Shown here: positions 50,666-61,632 of the stretch, in pieces
Position numbering within the stretch: the first letter of the stretch is position 1
Layout: the number at the start of each line of letters is the position of its first letter
NCBI RefSeq assembly: GCF_004362745.1
Contig: NZ_SNXY01000006.1
Coordinates: 248,001-312,000 of the forward strand
DNA from: Oharaeibacter diazotrophicus
GTDB lineage: Bacteria > Pseudomonadota > Alphaproteobacteria > Rhizobiales > Pleomorphomonadaceae
Direction: 5' to 3'
Length of the DNA stretch: 64,000 bases
Notes under the pieces: generated by a model
Seen by the model: only the letters and a program-made list of their open reading frames with translations
Databases searched by the model: none
What the model was told of the DNA's origin: nothing
Translations under genes and position numbers: made by a program

Positions 50666-50791
50666 GGAAGCTCCAGGTATATCCGAAAAGGTATCACAAA
50701 CACGCGGAAGCGAATTGGACGGTTATAGGTTAGCATTGATAGCGTCGTCGTCAAACGCCGGTGACGGGAGCGCCGGCCGGGAGGCGGCAAG
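50666..50791. promoter_or_regulatory. Divergent promoter region of SDR and dehydratase genes
   Basis: A 126-bp A/T-richer region between two divergent starts. It contains GGTAT direct repeats (about 50673 and 50691) that could bind a shared regulator and a ribosome site GGGAG near 50766 for the dehydratase. No regulator gene is adjacent. Confidence 0.4.
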
Positions 50792-52519
<1,728 letters not shown>

Positions 52520-52521
52520 GG

Positions 52522-52974
52522 GGTCACCCAGCAATTATCGCTTGGCTTAAGGCAAGCTCCAAAGACAGCGTGTCGCCGTTTGGCGACCCGATCATTCCGG
52601 GCCCCTATGCGACTGTCGTCAATGTGGACAACAACGACGTTGGACACTTCGACTATTCGGCTTTGTTCGCGCAAGGCGTCTTGCCGATCTTGACGTCGCA
52701 AGCCGTGTCGGTTGCTGTTGATCTGACGCCACCACAAGTACAATGCAAGGTTTTCGAGCGCGCCTATAATGTCGTTTGAAAGATAGAACAAGGAAAAATT
52801 CCGAAGGTTGCCGTCGTAGGCCTGCAAAAGACGGGCATAAGCATTCAAGCGGTGTTGAACCCGGCCAGGCTTGGAAGCTTGGACGTGACCGCGCGCGGCG
52901 TGCTGGCGTTGCCGCTGTACGCATTTTCCGACGTACAGATTGAACGGGTTTGGGAAAAGCTTCCGTTGGTCTGA
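52522..52974 (+). pseudogene. Degraded gene fragment with in-frame stop
   Basis: A 151-codon frame beginning right after the dehydratase stop reads as natural protein on both sides of one TGA (52777-52779): before it PYATVVNVDNNDVGHFDYS...LTPPQVQCKVFERAYNVV, after it KIEQGKIPKVAVVGLQKTG...ALPLYAFSDVQIERVWEKLPLV then TGA at 52972. No start codon or ribosome site is seen, so the 5' end is also lost. The family is not recognised. Base composition is lower in GC than the neighbouring genes, matching the rest of the tRNA-Ser islet. Confidence 0.55.
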
Positions 52975-53117
52975 ATTCGGCCTGGGCGGGTACTGGTACT
53001 ACCCCTGTCTTGGCCGTGGGGGTGGATCGTATGCGCCCCGATCCGCCGCTCTTAGCCCGCCAACCGCCACGCTGTCGGGCTCTTTCGCATCGACGCGCGG
53101 AAAGCAGGCTTTCAAGG

Positions 53118-53828
53118 TCACTGAAACTTGCGCTTCTTGAAAGCCGCTATGTCCTGCGAAGTCAGCTTGAACCATTCCCCGTTCGCCCGGCGATCCGCGA
53201 AACGGCGGTGCCAATAGGCTTCAATGCCGGGCGGATCATCGGTACGGATCGTGTGGAACAATTCGGCCTTGTCGGGTAGAGCAATGGTGATCGACTTGAA
53301 CCGTCGTTCCGCATCATCGCTGCGGCCAATCTTGTAGAATTCACCAGATTTGATGAGGTACACAAAACCATCAATGGGCTTCGATATACTTTGCCGTCGC
53401 AATACATCGCTGCTCTGTTCAGGCAACATCGCGGAAATGTCGGATAGAGCCGGATCGGCCGCTACGTGTTTGGCAAGTTCCGCGATCATGTCGGATCGAC
53501 GGCCAAAGTTGCTTTTTATGACATTCGGATGCGGAACCAAAGGATTGGTTCGTCGTAAAATCTCAAGTTCGGATTGGGTTGGCAAATGCCCGTAGTGGCG
53601 ACATGCCACAATTATCCCGGAAAGGACCGCATTCGCGTCTGACTTGCCGTTCCAATCGTTCGGTTCAAACCCAGCTTCCTTGAGCGCGTCGCCCCATCGT
53701 GCCCAATGCCGACCCCGCCATTGATGTTCATCAATGGCCGTCTCCTTGGCGAACAACCTCTGGCCCGGTGCTTGCCCGCCATTTGCCGTAGCTAACCGAC
53801 GAATCTCTTGAAGAATGAAATCACGCAT
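53118..53828 (-). CDS. T5orf172/MUG113 (GIY-YIG) nuclease-like protein
   Basis: A 236-residue protein. The C-terminal ~75 residues form a T5orf172/MUG113 domain of the GIY-YIG nuclease superfamily: FVYLIKSGEFYKIGRS with the GIY-YIG-like 'YLI...YKIG' strands, then RFKSITIALPDKAELFHTIRTDDPPGIEAYWHRRFADRRANGEWFKL with conserved Arg, His and Glu. The N-terminal ~140 residues look like repeated helical units (an alpha-helical DNA-binding domain with tryptophans). It may be a mobile-element or defence nuclease. Start 53828 (MRDFILQEI) is chosen over 53930. It is 186 bp from a tRNA-Ser 3' end and lower in GC than the chromosome. Confidence 0.75.
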   Translation of the reverse strand: MRDFILQEIRRLATANGGQAPGQRLFAKETAIDEHQWRGRHWARWGDALKEAGFEPNDWNGKSDANAVLSGIIVACRHYGHLPTQSELEILRRTNPLVPHPNVIKSNFGRRSDMIAELAKHVAADPALSDISAMLPEQSSDVLRRQSISKPIDGFVYLIKSGEFYKIGRSDDAERRFKSITIALPDKAELFHTIRTDDPPGIEAYWHRRFADRRANGEWFKLTSQDIAAFKKRKFQ

Positions 53829-54014
53829 TCTTGCAACAAAGATGACTCGCAAAGCGGACGAAATACCCGTCAAACCGGCCGCATCATTGCGCCATTGTTG
53901 ACGCGCGATCCGCCAAGTGTGGCACATCATCCCATCGGCGCCGCCCGAACTCCGACGGTAATTCGTTAGTAGTTTATCTGAAATCTGAAATTCGTCAATA
54001 AAATGTATATGTGC

Positions 54015-54108
54015 TGGCGGAGTCGGAGGGATTCGAACCCTCGATACGGGTTTACGCCCGTATAACGGTTTAGCAAACCGCCGCCTTCAGCCTCTCGGCC
54101 ACGACTCC
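54015..54108 (-). tRNA. tRNA-Ser (anticodon GCT)
   Basis: On the minus strand a class II tRNA: acceptor GGAGTCG pairs with CGACTCC, anticodon stem-loop GGTTTGCTAAACC with GCT, a long variable arm (TACGGGCGTAAACCCGTA), T-loop GGTTCGAATCC, and encoded CCA (54015-54017). Its 3' end faces the low-GC islet. Confidence 0.95.
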
Positions 54109-54645
54109 GTTGGCGGGAATGCCTAGAGGAAGGTCGAGGGGCGGTCAACCCCTTCGGCGGCGAAGGGCGCGTTCGGCGGAAAGGGGAGACCGCCGCGCCG
54201 TGTGCGGGACGGCGGCGGCGGTCTCCGATCCGGCGGCCGGGGAGGGCGCGGCCCGCGGTCGGGGGCGGCGTCGGTCCGCTCCGCGCTCCCGCCCGCAACG
54301 CCGGGCGGGTGTGGCGCGGCGGGTCTGCCGGGGTCGCGTCGGCCGCCCACTTTCGAGGGCGTCGTGTTCCGCGCGGTCAACGCGGCCGGGGCGCGGCGGT
54401 TCCGCGGGGGGCGCGGCTTTCGGGTGGGACGCGTCCGCCCCGCGCACCATCGCCGGCGATCACCGCGACGCCCGGAACGTCCCGGGTGACCCACCCCGTC
54501 CGCCGTGCGGTCGCCGGCTTGCCGCGCGGGGGCAAACGCGCTATCGCCCGGGATCGACGCACGTTCCATATCGCGCGTCGCGCGCGGGGGCGGCCGGGGG
54601 CCGGTGCCCGCGCGCGACGGCCATCCCCCAAGGGGCCGAGAGACC
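54109..54645. other. Gene-free upstream region of gatB
   Basis: 537 bp of very GC-rich sequence without a supportable gene on either strand. Open frames exist in all directions but read as Arg/Pro/Ala-rich shadow sequence without ribosome sites. The gatB promoter must lie here; gatA and gatC are not adjacent. Confidence 0.5.
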
Positions 54646-56127
54646 ATGACCATCGGGCAGCGCATCGCCGATCCGAAGCAGTTCCTGAAGGGCGCCACCG
54701 GCGACTGGGAGATCGTGATCGGCATGGAGGTGCACGCGCAGGTGACCTCCGCCTCCAAGCTGTTCTCGGGCGCCTCGGCGTCCTACGGCGGCGCGCCCAA
54801 CGCCCACGTCAGCCTCGTCGACGCCGCGATGCCGGGCATGCTGCCGGTGATCAACCGCGAATGCGTGGCGCAGGCGGTCCGCACCGGCCTCGGCCTCAAG
54901 GCGCAGATCAACACGTACTCGGTGTTCGACCGGAAGAACTACTTCTACCCGGACCTGCCGCAGGGCTACCAGATCAGCCAGTACAAGCAGCCGATCGTCG
55001 GCGAGGGCGTCGTCACGGTCGACCTCGAGGGCGGCACGTCGATCGAGGTCGGCATCGAGCGGCTGCACCTCGAGCAGGACGCCGGCAAGTCGATCCACGA
55101 CCAGCACCCGACCATGTCGCACGTCGACCTCAACCGGTCGGGCGTCGCGCTGATGGAGATCGTGTCGAAGCCGGACCTGCGCTCCTCGGAGGAGGCCAAG
55201 GCCTATCTCTCCAAGCTCCGGACCATCCTGCGCTACCTCGGCACCTGCGACGGCAACATGGAGGAGGGCTCGCTGCGCGCCGACATCAACGTCTCCGTGC
55301 GCAAGCCCGGCGGCCCGCTCGGCACCCGCTGCGAGATCAAGAACGTCAACTCGATCCGCTTCGCCGGTCAGGCGATCGAATACGAGGCGCGCCGCCAGAT
55401 CGCGCTGATCGAGGACGGCGGCACGGTCGACCAGGAGACCCGGCTCTACGACGCCGGCAAGGGCGAGACGCGCTCGATGCGCTCCAAGGAGGAGGCGCAC
55501 GACTACCGCTACTTCCCCGATCCGGACCTGTTGCCGCTCGAGCTCGACCCGGCCTGGGTCGCCGAACTCGGCGCCCATCTGCCGGAGCTGCCGGACGAGA
55601 AGAAGGCCCGTTTCGTCGCCGACTACGGCGTCACGCCCTACGACGCCATGGTGCTGACGCTGGAGCGCGCCTCGGCCGACTATTTCGAGGCGGTCGCCAA
55701 GGGCCGCGACGGCAAGGCCGCCGCCAACTTCATGATCAACGAGCTGTTCGGCCGCCTCAACAAGGAGGGCCTCGGCATCGAGGAGAGCCCGGTCTCGGCC
55801 GACCAGCTCGGCGCCATCGTCGACCTCGTGCGCGACGGCACCATCTCGTCCAAGCTCGCCAAGGACCTGTTCGAGATCGTCTTCACCGAGGGCGGCGACC
55901 CGCGCGCGGTGGTCGAGGCCCGCGGCATGAAGCAGGTCACCGACACCGGCGCGATCGAAAAGGCGGTCGACGACGTCATCGCCGCCAACCCGGACAAGGT
56001 CGCCCAGGCCAAGGCCAAGCCGACGCTGGCCGGCTGGTTCGTCGGGCAGGTGATGAAGGCGACCGGCGGCAAGGCCGCGCCGCAGACGGTGAACGACATC
56101 GTCAAGGCCAAGCTCGGCATCGAGTGA
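54646..56127 (+). CDS. gatB: Asp-tRNA(Asn)/Glu-tRNA(Gln) amidotransferase subunit B
   Basis: A 493-residue GatB, the tRNA-binding kinase subunit of the GatCAB complex that amidates mischarged Glu-tRNA(Gln) and Asp-tRNA(Asn). Signatures are [64 protein letters not shown], and the C-terminal YqeY-like tail ([36 protein letters not shown]). ATG 54646 opens the conserved domain. The downstream MFS gene starts inside its stop (GTGA). Confidence 0.96.
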   Translation: MTIGQRIADPKQFLKGATGDWEIVIGMEVHAQVTSASKLFSGASASYGGAPNAHVSLVDAAMPGMLPVINRECVAQAVRTGLGLKAQINTYSVFDRKNYFYPDLPQGYQISQYKQPIVGEGVVTVDLEGGTSIEVGIERLHLEQDAGKSIHDQHPTMSHVDLNRSGVALMEIVSKPDLRSSEEAKAYLSKLRTILRYLGTCDGNMEEGSLRADINVSVRKPGGPLGTRCEIKNVNSIRFAGQAIEYEARRQIALIEDGGTVDQETRLYDAGKGETRSMRSKEEAHDYRYFPDPDLLPLELDPAWVAELGAHLPELPDEKKARFVADYGVTPYDAMVLTLERASADYFEAVAKGRDGKAAANFMINELFGRLNKEGLGIEESPVSADQLGAIVDLVRDGTISSKLAKDLFEIVFTEGGDPRAVVEARGMKQVTDTGAIEKAVDDVIAANPDKVAQAKAKPTLAGWFVGQVMKATGGKAAPQTVNDIVKAKLGIE

Positions 56128-57440
56128 GCACCGGCGCGCCGATGCCGGGGGAGGGCGAGCGGAGCGAGTCGGGCGCGGGCGCGGAGCCGCACGCGCTGCT
56201 CGCGGGCTCGGTCGAGGCCGAGCCGGCGCCCCCGGCCGCCCGCATCGCCGCGGGCACGCCGGCGTTCCGGCGCCTCAACGCCGGCCTGTTCGCCGCCGGC
56301 TTCGCCACCTTCGCGCTGCTCTATTCGGTGCAGCCGTTGCTGCCGCTGTTCGCGGACGAGTTCGGCACCGGCGCCGCCGGCGCCAGCCTCGCACTGTCGC
56401 TCTCCACCGGCACGCTCGCCGTCGCGCTCCTGGTGGCGAGTTCGCTGTCGGAGGTCACCGGCCGCAAGCCGGTGATGCTGGCGGCGCTGTTCTCGTCGGC
56501 GATCCTCACCCTCGCCGTCGCCCTCGCGGACGACTGGTCCGTGCTCCTGGCGCTGCGCGCCGCGACCGGGCTGGCGCTCTCGGGCCTGCCGGCCGTCGCC
56601 ATGGCCTTCCTGGTCGACGAGGTCGACCGGCCCGCGGTCGGCCGCGCCATGGGGCTCTACATCGGCGGCAGCGCCATCGGCGGCATGAGCGGGCGGCTGC
56701 TGGTCGCCCTCCTCGCCGATCACTTCGGCTGGCGCGTCGCCCTCGGGGTGACCGGCGCGGTCGGGCTCGTCGCCGCCGTGCTGCTCTGGCGGTTCCTGCC
56801 GCCGGCCCGCCACTTCGTCGCGCGCCGGCCGGACGTGCCGGCGCTCGCCCGCTCGCTGCTCGCCCATCTCGGCGACCGCGGCCTCGTGCTGCTGTTCGCC
56901 GAAGGCTTCCTGCTGATGGGCGCCTTCGTGACGCTCTACAACTACCTCGGCTTCCGCCTGCTCGCGCCGCCCTACGGGCTCGGCCACGGCGCGGTCGGGG
57001 CGATCTTCACCACCTACCTCTTCGGCACGGTCGCCTCGGCGTGGATGGGCACGCTGTCGGACCGCTTCTCGCGCCGGCGGGTGCTGCCGGCCTCGATCGC
57101 CGTGATGGCCGCCGGCCTCGGCCTGACGATGCTGGCCGATCTCGCGGCGATCGTCGCCGGCGTCGCGCTGTTCACCTTCGGCTTCTTCGGCGCCCATTCG
57201 GTCGCCTCCGGCTGGGTCGGCCTCCGGGCCGAGACCGCCAAGGCGCAGGCGTCCTCGCTCTACCTGCTCGCCTATTACGCGGGCTCGAGCCTCGCCGGCA
57301 CGGCAGGCGGCCTGCTCTGGACCGCCGGGGGCTGGACCGGAGTCGCCGGCTTCGTCGCCGCGCTGACGGCGATGGCGATCGGGGTGTCGTGGCTGCTCGC
57401 CCGGACCCCGCCGCCGGCCTGGATGCGGCGCGCCGGCTGA
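56124..57440 (+). CDS. MFS transporter (YnfM/arabinose-efflux-like)
   Basis: A 438-residue 12-TM major facilitator. The first helix is [31 protein letters not shown], typical of the YnfM/AraJ-like branch, with the loop 2-3 motif [13 protein letters not shown] and a second-half equivalent [15 protein letters not shown]. It is probably a proton-driven exporter of unknown substrate. The GTG at 56124 overlaps the gatB stop by 4 bases; the first ~40 residues are disordered, so ATG 56142 is also possible. Position behind gatB is likely fortuitous. Confidence 0.85.
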   Translation: MSTGAPMPGEGERSESGAGAEPHALLAGSVEAEPAPPAARIAAGTPAFRRLNAGLFAAGFATFALLYSVQPLLPLFADEFGTGAAGASLALSLSTGTLAVALLVASSLSEVTGRKPVMLAALFSSAILTLAVALADDWSVLLALRAATGLALSGLPAVAMAFLVDEVDRPAVGRAMGLYIGGSAIGGMSGRLLVALLADHFGWRVALGVTGAVGLVAAVLLWRFLPPARHFVARRPDVPALARSLLAHLGDRGLVLLFAEGFLLMGAFVTLYNYLGFRLLAPPYGLGHGAVGAIFTTYLFGTVASAWMGTLSDRFSRRRVLPASIAVMAAGLGLTMLADLAAIVAGVALFTFGFFGAHSVASGWVGLRAETAKAQASSLYLLAYYAGSSLAGTAGGLLWTAGGWTGVAGFVAALTAMAIGVSWLLARTPPPAWMRRAG

Positions 57441-57463
57441 CCGATCCGCCGTGCCGGAAAGCA

Positions 57464-57480
57464 TTAACCACCTTCCTTAA
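57464..57480 (+). promoter_or_regulatory. CtrA-like half sites upstream of motA
   Basis: TTAACCA (57464) followed by TTAA at 57477, spacing 9 instead of the usual 7, about 105 bp upstream of the MotA-like gene. The ATTAACCAC half site is a fair match to CtrA sites that drive flagellar genes in alphaproteobacteria. Confidence 0.4.
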
Positions 57481-57585
57481 GCGTGCCTTAGCCGCGATTG
57501 CATAGCGTGCGAGCAACGGGGAAAGCGCGTAGGCCCGGCCCCGCCGGGACGCGCGCCGCCTTCGCCCTTCGCCCGCGGAGCTCTC

Positions 57586-58365
57586 ATGGATCTCGGTACT
57601 GTCCTCGGCGTCGTCGGCGGCTTCGGCGTCCTCTACGGAGCCGTGCTGCTCGAGGGCTCGAGCATCGGCATGTTCATGAACCTGCTGGCCACCGTCGTCG
57701 TGTTCGGCGGTGCGACCACGGTCGTGCTCGGGCGCTACACGCTGAAGACCTTCCCGCAGGCCTTCTTCGGCGGCATCAAGGACGCCATCCTCTACAAGAG
57801 CCACAACGCCATCGATCTCCTCGACGAACTCACCGAGATCGCCGAGGTCGCCCGCAAGCAGGGCCCGCTCGGGCTCGAGAAGGTCGAGATCCACGAGCCC
57901 TTCCTGAAGCGCGCGGTGCAGATGATCGCCGACGGTTACTCGGCCGAGACGATCCAGCACGTGCTCGAGCGCGAGCGCGACCTGCAGTACGAGCGCCTGC
58001 ACATGGCCCACACCTGCTGGGCCAAATACGCCGAGGCCGGTCCGGGCATGGGCATGATCGGCACCATCATCGGTCTCGTGTCGCTGTTCGCCCACATGTC
58101 GGACCCCAAGCAGATCGGCCCGGCCATGTCGATCGCGCTCCTGACCACGCTCTACGGCGCCGTCGTCGGCAACGTCATCGCCGGCCCGATCGGCGACAAG
58201 CTCGGCAACCGCGCCGCCCACGACGCGGAGATCCAGTCGATGATCATCGACGCGGTGATCCTGATCCGGGAGAACAAGAGCCCCAAGCAGGTGCGCGAGG
58301 AACTGCTCGCCTATCTGCCGCTGAAGCACCGCAAGTCCGCCGAGGCGGAGAAGGAAGCCGCCTGA
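57586..58365 (+). CDS. motA: Flagellar motor stator protein MotA/PomA-like
   Basis: A 259-residue MotA-type stator subunit with four membrane helices: residues ~3-20, ~28-48, then after a long cytoplasmic loop ~153-173 (GPGMGMIGTIIGLVSLF) and ~185-207 (SIALLTTLYGAVVGNVIAGPI). The cytoplasmic loop carries the charged residues for rotor contact (Arg/Glu in RKQGPLGLEKVEIHEPFLKR). The protein pairs with MotB to form the ion channel driving rotation. The short form with GMGMIGTIIGL resembles PomA/MotA of the Na+/H+ general group; the ion cannot be decided. MotB starts 28 bp later. Confidence 0.88.
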   Translation: MDLGTVLGVVGGFGVLYGAVLLEGSSIGMFMNLLATVVVFGGATTVVLGRYTLKTFPQAFFGGIKDAILYKSHNAIDLLDELTEIAEVARKQGPLGLEKVEIHEPFLKRAVQMIADGYSAETIQHVLERERDLQYERLHMAHTCWAKYAEAGPGMGMIGTIIGLVSLFAHMSDPKQIGPAMSIALLTTLYGAVVGNVIAGPIGDKLGNRAAHDAEIQSMIIDAVILIRENKSPKQVREELLAYLPLKHRKSAEAEKEAA

Positions 58366-58393
58366 TCGGCGCGCGGACCATCCGGGAGGGACG

Positions 58394-59263
58394 ATGTCGG
58401 GCGGTGGCAAGAAGAAGGGCGGCGGGGGCGGCGGCGGTCACGGCGGCGGCTGGGTCATCACCTTCGCCGACCTGATGGCGCTCCTGATGGCGCTGTTCGT
58501 GATGATCGTGTCCTTCTCGAACCAGGACGAGCAGAAGCTGCACGACGCCGCCGGCTCGATCCGCGACGCCTTCGGCTATCAGGCGATCGCCAAGCCGGCC
58601 GGCATCATCGAGCGCAACGGCCTGCCCATCCGCAAGTTCGCCCGCGACACCCAGCCGGTGACGATCGCCGACGCGGTCGAGTTCGCCACCACCTCGAACG
58701 ACCAGTTCGAGGTGCAGGGACCGGAGGTCAACACCAATCGCTTCGAGAAGTCGGCCGAGAACCGGCCGCGCGAATACCTGACGGCCGCCGCCTCGCTGCG
58801 GCAGGCGCTGCAGGACCTGCCGGACTTCGCCGAGATCTCCAAGCAGATCATGGTGTTCGAGGACGAGGACGGCATGCACCTGTCGATCGTCGACCAGGAC
58901 GGCCGCGCCATGTTCGCCCCGCAGTCGCGCTATCCCAACGAGCGCATGCGCGTCATCCTCGGCCGCATCGCGCCGGTGATCCAGCAGATGCCCGGCCGCC
59001 TGAAGGTGGTGGGCCACACCGAGGCCACCGGCGTGCCGGCGAGCCCGGGCGGCCCGGCGTGGCAGCTCTCGTCCGACCGCGCGGTCTCCGTCGCCCAGAT
59101 CCTCGGCGAATACGGCCTGTCGCCCGACGACCTCGCCGGCGTCACCGGCGTCGCCGACACCGACCCCCTGTTCCCCGACGACCCCTTCCTGTCGTCGAAC
59201 CGCCGCGTCGAACTGGTACTCCAGCACGAGAAGCCGCCGCTGCCGGGCGACGACCTGTTCTGA
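58394..59263 (+). CDS. motB: Flagellar motor stator protein MotB-like, OmpA-domain
   Basis: A 289-residue stator subunit. A Gly/Lys-rich N-terminus (residues 1-19) leads into one membrane helix with the ion-binding Asp (WVITFADLMALLMALFVMIVSF), a ~100-residue linker, and a C-terminal peptidoglycan-binding OmpA/MotB domain (LKVVGHTEATGVP, QLSSDRAVSVAQIL, SSNRRVELVLQ). It anchors the stator to the wall. After its stop a perfect GC hairpin (59311-59329) may attenuate. No other flagellar genes are in the window, so a non-flagellar gliding or signalling motor is not excluded. Confidence 0.88.
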   Translation: MSGGGKKKGGGGGGGHGGGWVITFADLMALLMALFVMIVSFSNQDEQKLHDAAGSIRDAFGYQAIAKPAGIIERNGLPIRKFARDTQPVTIADAVEFATTSNDQFEVQGPEVNTNRFEKSAENRPREYLTAAASLRQALQDLPDFAEISKQIMVFEDEDGMHLSIVDQDGRAMFAPQSRYPNERMRVILGRIAPVIQQMPGRLKVVGHTEATGVPASPGGPAWQLSSDRAVSVAQILGEYGLSPDDLAGVTGVADTDPLFPDDPFLSSNRRVELVLQHEKPPLPGDDLF

Positions 59264-59359
59264 GCCGCGACCGCGCATCCCCTCGCCAGCGCCCGGACCG
59301 CGGGCTATGACGGGGGCGCTGCGCCCCCGCCACGGGCGCGCCGGGGAGGGACTGGGGAC

Positions 59360-59998
59360 ATGGCCGTACGATTTCGCCTCAACGGACACTTCCTGTCGGG
59401 TCCGACCTACAAGGTCGGCCTGATGCTGACGCTGTCGGGCGAGCCCTTCGCCTTCAAGATGGTGAATCTGATGGCCGGCGAGCACCGCGGCCCGGACTAT
59501 CTCGCCAAGGCGCGCTTCGGTCAGATCCCCTGCCTCGAGGACCTCCAGAACGGCCGCCGGCTGGTGCAGTCGGCCGCGATCCTCGACTATCTCGCGGACC
59601 GGCTCGGCCGCTTCGGCGGCGCCTCCTACGACGAACGCCTCGAGGCGCGCGAGTGGATGTTCTGGGACTTCGACCGCCTCGCCGCCCCGTTCTACCGCAC
59701 CCGGATGATCGCGATCGGCTTCGCCAAGGTGCACGAGGAGGTCGCCGCCGACGTGCGCCGCGTCGCGGAGGCCGGCATCGCCACGCTGGAACGCCACCTC
59801 GCCGGACGCGACTGGCTGGTCGGCGACCATCCGACCATCGCCGACCTCGACGTCTACGGCGTGCTCGCCTTCGCCGGCGAGGCGAAGATCGATCTCTCCG
59901 CCTGGCCGGCCGTGGCCGCCTTCGTCGCCCGCGTCGAGGCGCTGCCGAACTTCGGCCGGCCCGCCGACGTGCTGCCCAAGGCCGACCGGCCGGCCTGA
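59360..59998 (+). CDS. Glutathione S-transferase family protein
   Basis: A 212-residue GST: N-terminal thioredoxin-like domain (FRLNGHFLSGPTYKVGLMLTLSGEPF ... GQIPCLEDLQNGRRLVQSAAILDYLADRLG, with the cis-Pro and Gln-Ser glutathione-binding motif) and C-terminal all-alpha domain (LVGDHPTIADLDVYGVL, the N-capping box). The first motif lacks a clear catalytic Cys; a Ser or Tyr could serve. It may detoxify electrophiles or act in ligand binding. It lies 97 bp after motB. The second GST gene follows 161 bp later. Confidence 0.85.
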   Translation: MAVRFRLNGHFLSGPTYKVGLMLTLSGEPFAFKMVNLMAGEHRGPDYLAKARFGQIPCLEDLQNGRRLVQSAAILDYLADRLGRFGGASYDERLEAREWMFWDFDRLAAPFYRTRMIAIGFAKVHEEVAADVRRVAEAGIATLERHLAGRDWLVGDHPTIADLDVYGVLAFAGEAKIDLSAWPAVAAFVARVEALPNFGRPADVLPKADRPA

Positions 59999-60159
59999 CC
60001 GCGGCCGTCACGACGGTTTGACCAGTTCGCTGCTTCCGAACAACGGGAATGGGCGCTAGACCTTGCGTGCGGGGCGGTTCGTCCTACCCTGCCGCGAGGT
60101 GGTGTCCGGACATCGAAGCCGGGCCGCCGCGCCGATGTCCCGAGGAACGAGGCCGCACC

Positions 60160-60867
60160 ATGACCGTCACCCAGACTGCCCCGATCGAGGTCCACTACTG
60201 GCCGACGCCGAACGGCCACAAGATCACCATCCTGCTCGAGGAGCTCGGCGTTCCCTACGAGCTGAAGTTCGTCAACATCTCCAAGGGCGACCAGTTCAAG
60301 CCCGAGTTCCTGGCGATCTCGCCGAACAACAAGATGCCCGCGATCGTCGATCCCGAGGGCCCGGACGGCCAGCCGATCGCGGTGTTCGAGTCGGGCGCCA
60401 TCCTGCAGTATCTCGGCCGCAAGTTCGGCAAGTTCTATCCCGCCGAGGAGCGCGCGCGCGTCGCGGTGGACCAGTGGCTGTTCTGGCAGATGGGCGGCTT
60501 CGGTCCGATGCTCGGCCAGTTCCACCACTTCGCGATCTACGCGCCGGAGAAGCTGCCTTACGCGATCGACCGCTACACCAACGAGGCGCATCGGCTCTAC
60601 GGCGTGCTGGAGAAGCAGTTGCGGGACAACGAATACGTCGCCGGCGACTATTCGATCGCCGACATGGCGATCATCGGCTGGGCCAAGGTCTGGGAGCGCC
60701 ACCCGGTCACCGCCGAGGAGTTCCCGTCGGTGATCGACTGGGTCAACCGGGTGGTCGCGCGGCCCGCCGTGCAGCGCGCCTACGCCATCCAGACCCCGAC
60801 GCCGCCGACCAACCTCGCCGACGACAAGGAAGCCCAGAAGGTCCTGTTCGGCCAGCGCGCGCGCTGA
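60160..60867 (+). CDS. Glutathione S-transferase, YfcG/Nu-class-like
   Basis: A 235-residue GST of the YfcG/YghU (nu-class) type. The N-terminal HYWPTPNGHKITILLEELGVPYELKFVNISKGDQFKPEFLAISPNNKMPAIVDPEG and VFESGAILQYLGRKFGKFYP segments are diagnostic; the Thr-Pro-Asn turn is the disulfide-bond-reductase motif. C-terminal domain GDYSIADMAIIGWAKVW. Such enzymes reduce small disulfides using glutathione. ATG 60160 is preceded by GAGGAACGAGG. It is paralogous, not a tandem duplicate, of the preceding GST. Confidence 0.9.
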   Translation: MTVTQTAPIEVHYWPTPNGHKITILLEELGVPYELKFVNISKGDQFKPEFLAISPNNKMPAIVDPEGPDGQPIAVFESGAILQYLGRKFGKFYPAEERARVAVDQWLFWQMGGFGPMLGQFHHFAIYAPEKLPYAIDRYTNEAHRLYGVLEKQLRDNEYVAGDYSIADMAIIGWAKVWERHPVTAEEFPSVIDWVNRVVARPAVQRAYAIQTPTPPTNLADDKEAQKVLFGQRAR

Positions 60868-61200
60868 CGCCCGCACGAGTGTCCGGCGGACGGCGATGCC
60901 GCCCGCCGGAGTCCTTCGACCGTCGGCCACGGAAAAATCCTCCGACCCTGCGGCGTGGTGAAGAGACGGTTTCGACGCGCCCCCCGATTCCTGGTCCTGT
61001 CCGATGGAAATTGCGCGGAATTCTCCGGAATTCGTGGTTTCCGGGGTGTGAAGATAACGTCGCATTCAAGATTGATTCGTCCAAAATTAAGCGAGACCTT
61101 TAGGTCCGCGTTCAATTCCCGGCGCCAACATCGAGACATCTTCGGAACACGAAGAGCCGAGGCGAAAGATCTCGGTGATCAAGAGCAGGGAAGCAAAATC
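60868..61200. other. Gene-free leader region of the Sel1-like gene
   Basis: 333 bp without a supportable gene. The last ~130 bases are less GC-rich (near 61,070 AAAATTAAGCG) and should contain the promoter; a GAGCAGGGA ribosome site lies before the ATG at 61201. A long untranslated leader is suggested. Confidence 0.4.
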
Positions 61201-61467
61201 ATGGCTCGTCTCGATACCGCTTCGGCGGAAGGAATCGTGGAAGGTCAGGCCGCCACCGGCGACATCCTCTTCCAGCTCGGCGTGATGTACTCGACCGGCC
61301 GCACCGTGCCGCTCGACTACGTCGCCGCCCACAAGTGGTTCAACCTCGCCGCCATGCGCGGGTCGTCCGAGGCCGCGCAGCACCGCCGCGAACTCGCCTG
61401 CGAGATGTCGCCGAGCGACGTCGCCGCCGCCCAGCGCGAAGCCCGCGAGTGGCTGGCGCGTCATTGA
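61201..61467 (+). CDS. Small Sel1-like repeat protein
   Basis: An 88-residue protein containing one Sel1-like (tetratricopeptide-type) repeat, GDILFQLGVMYSTGRTVPLDYVAAHKWFNLAAMRGS, followed by a short basic helix (AAQHRRELACEMSPSDVAAAQREAREWLARH). Single-repeat Sel1 proteins of this size are frequent in Hyphomicrobiales and are thought to bind partner proteins; none is known here. ATG 61201 follows GCAGGGA. A strong hairpin terminator follows at 61520. Confidence 0.82.
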   Translation: MARLDTASAEGIVEGQAATGDILFQLGVMYSTGRTVPLDYVAAHKWFNLAAMRGSSEAAQHRRELACEMSPSDVAAAQREAREWLARH

Positions 61468-61519
61468 CCGCGACGCCGCTGCGCAGCGCAGCTCCAGGGA
61501 CCTCCAGAGAACCTCCGCG

Positions 61520-61552
61520 AGACGGCGGCCCGACACCCCGGGGCCGCCGTCT
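61520..61552 (+). terminator. Rho-independent terminator of the Sel1-like gene
   Basis: A 12-bp perfect stem (AGACGGCGGCCC with GGGCCGCCGTCT), a 9-base loop and a short T-rich tail (TCGTTTTC). Confidence 0.8.
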
Positions 61553-61632
61553 TCGTTTTCGCGGCCGGTAGCCCTCGCGCGCGCCCGGTGCTATTCCCGC
61601 CCGACGGACGACGCCGGCAAGGGGACGATCGG

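Noticed and set aside
54109-54645. Several open frames upstream of gatB
   Set aside because: All are Arg/Pro-rich shadow frames with no ribosome site; the stretch is better read as leader and promoter.
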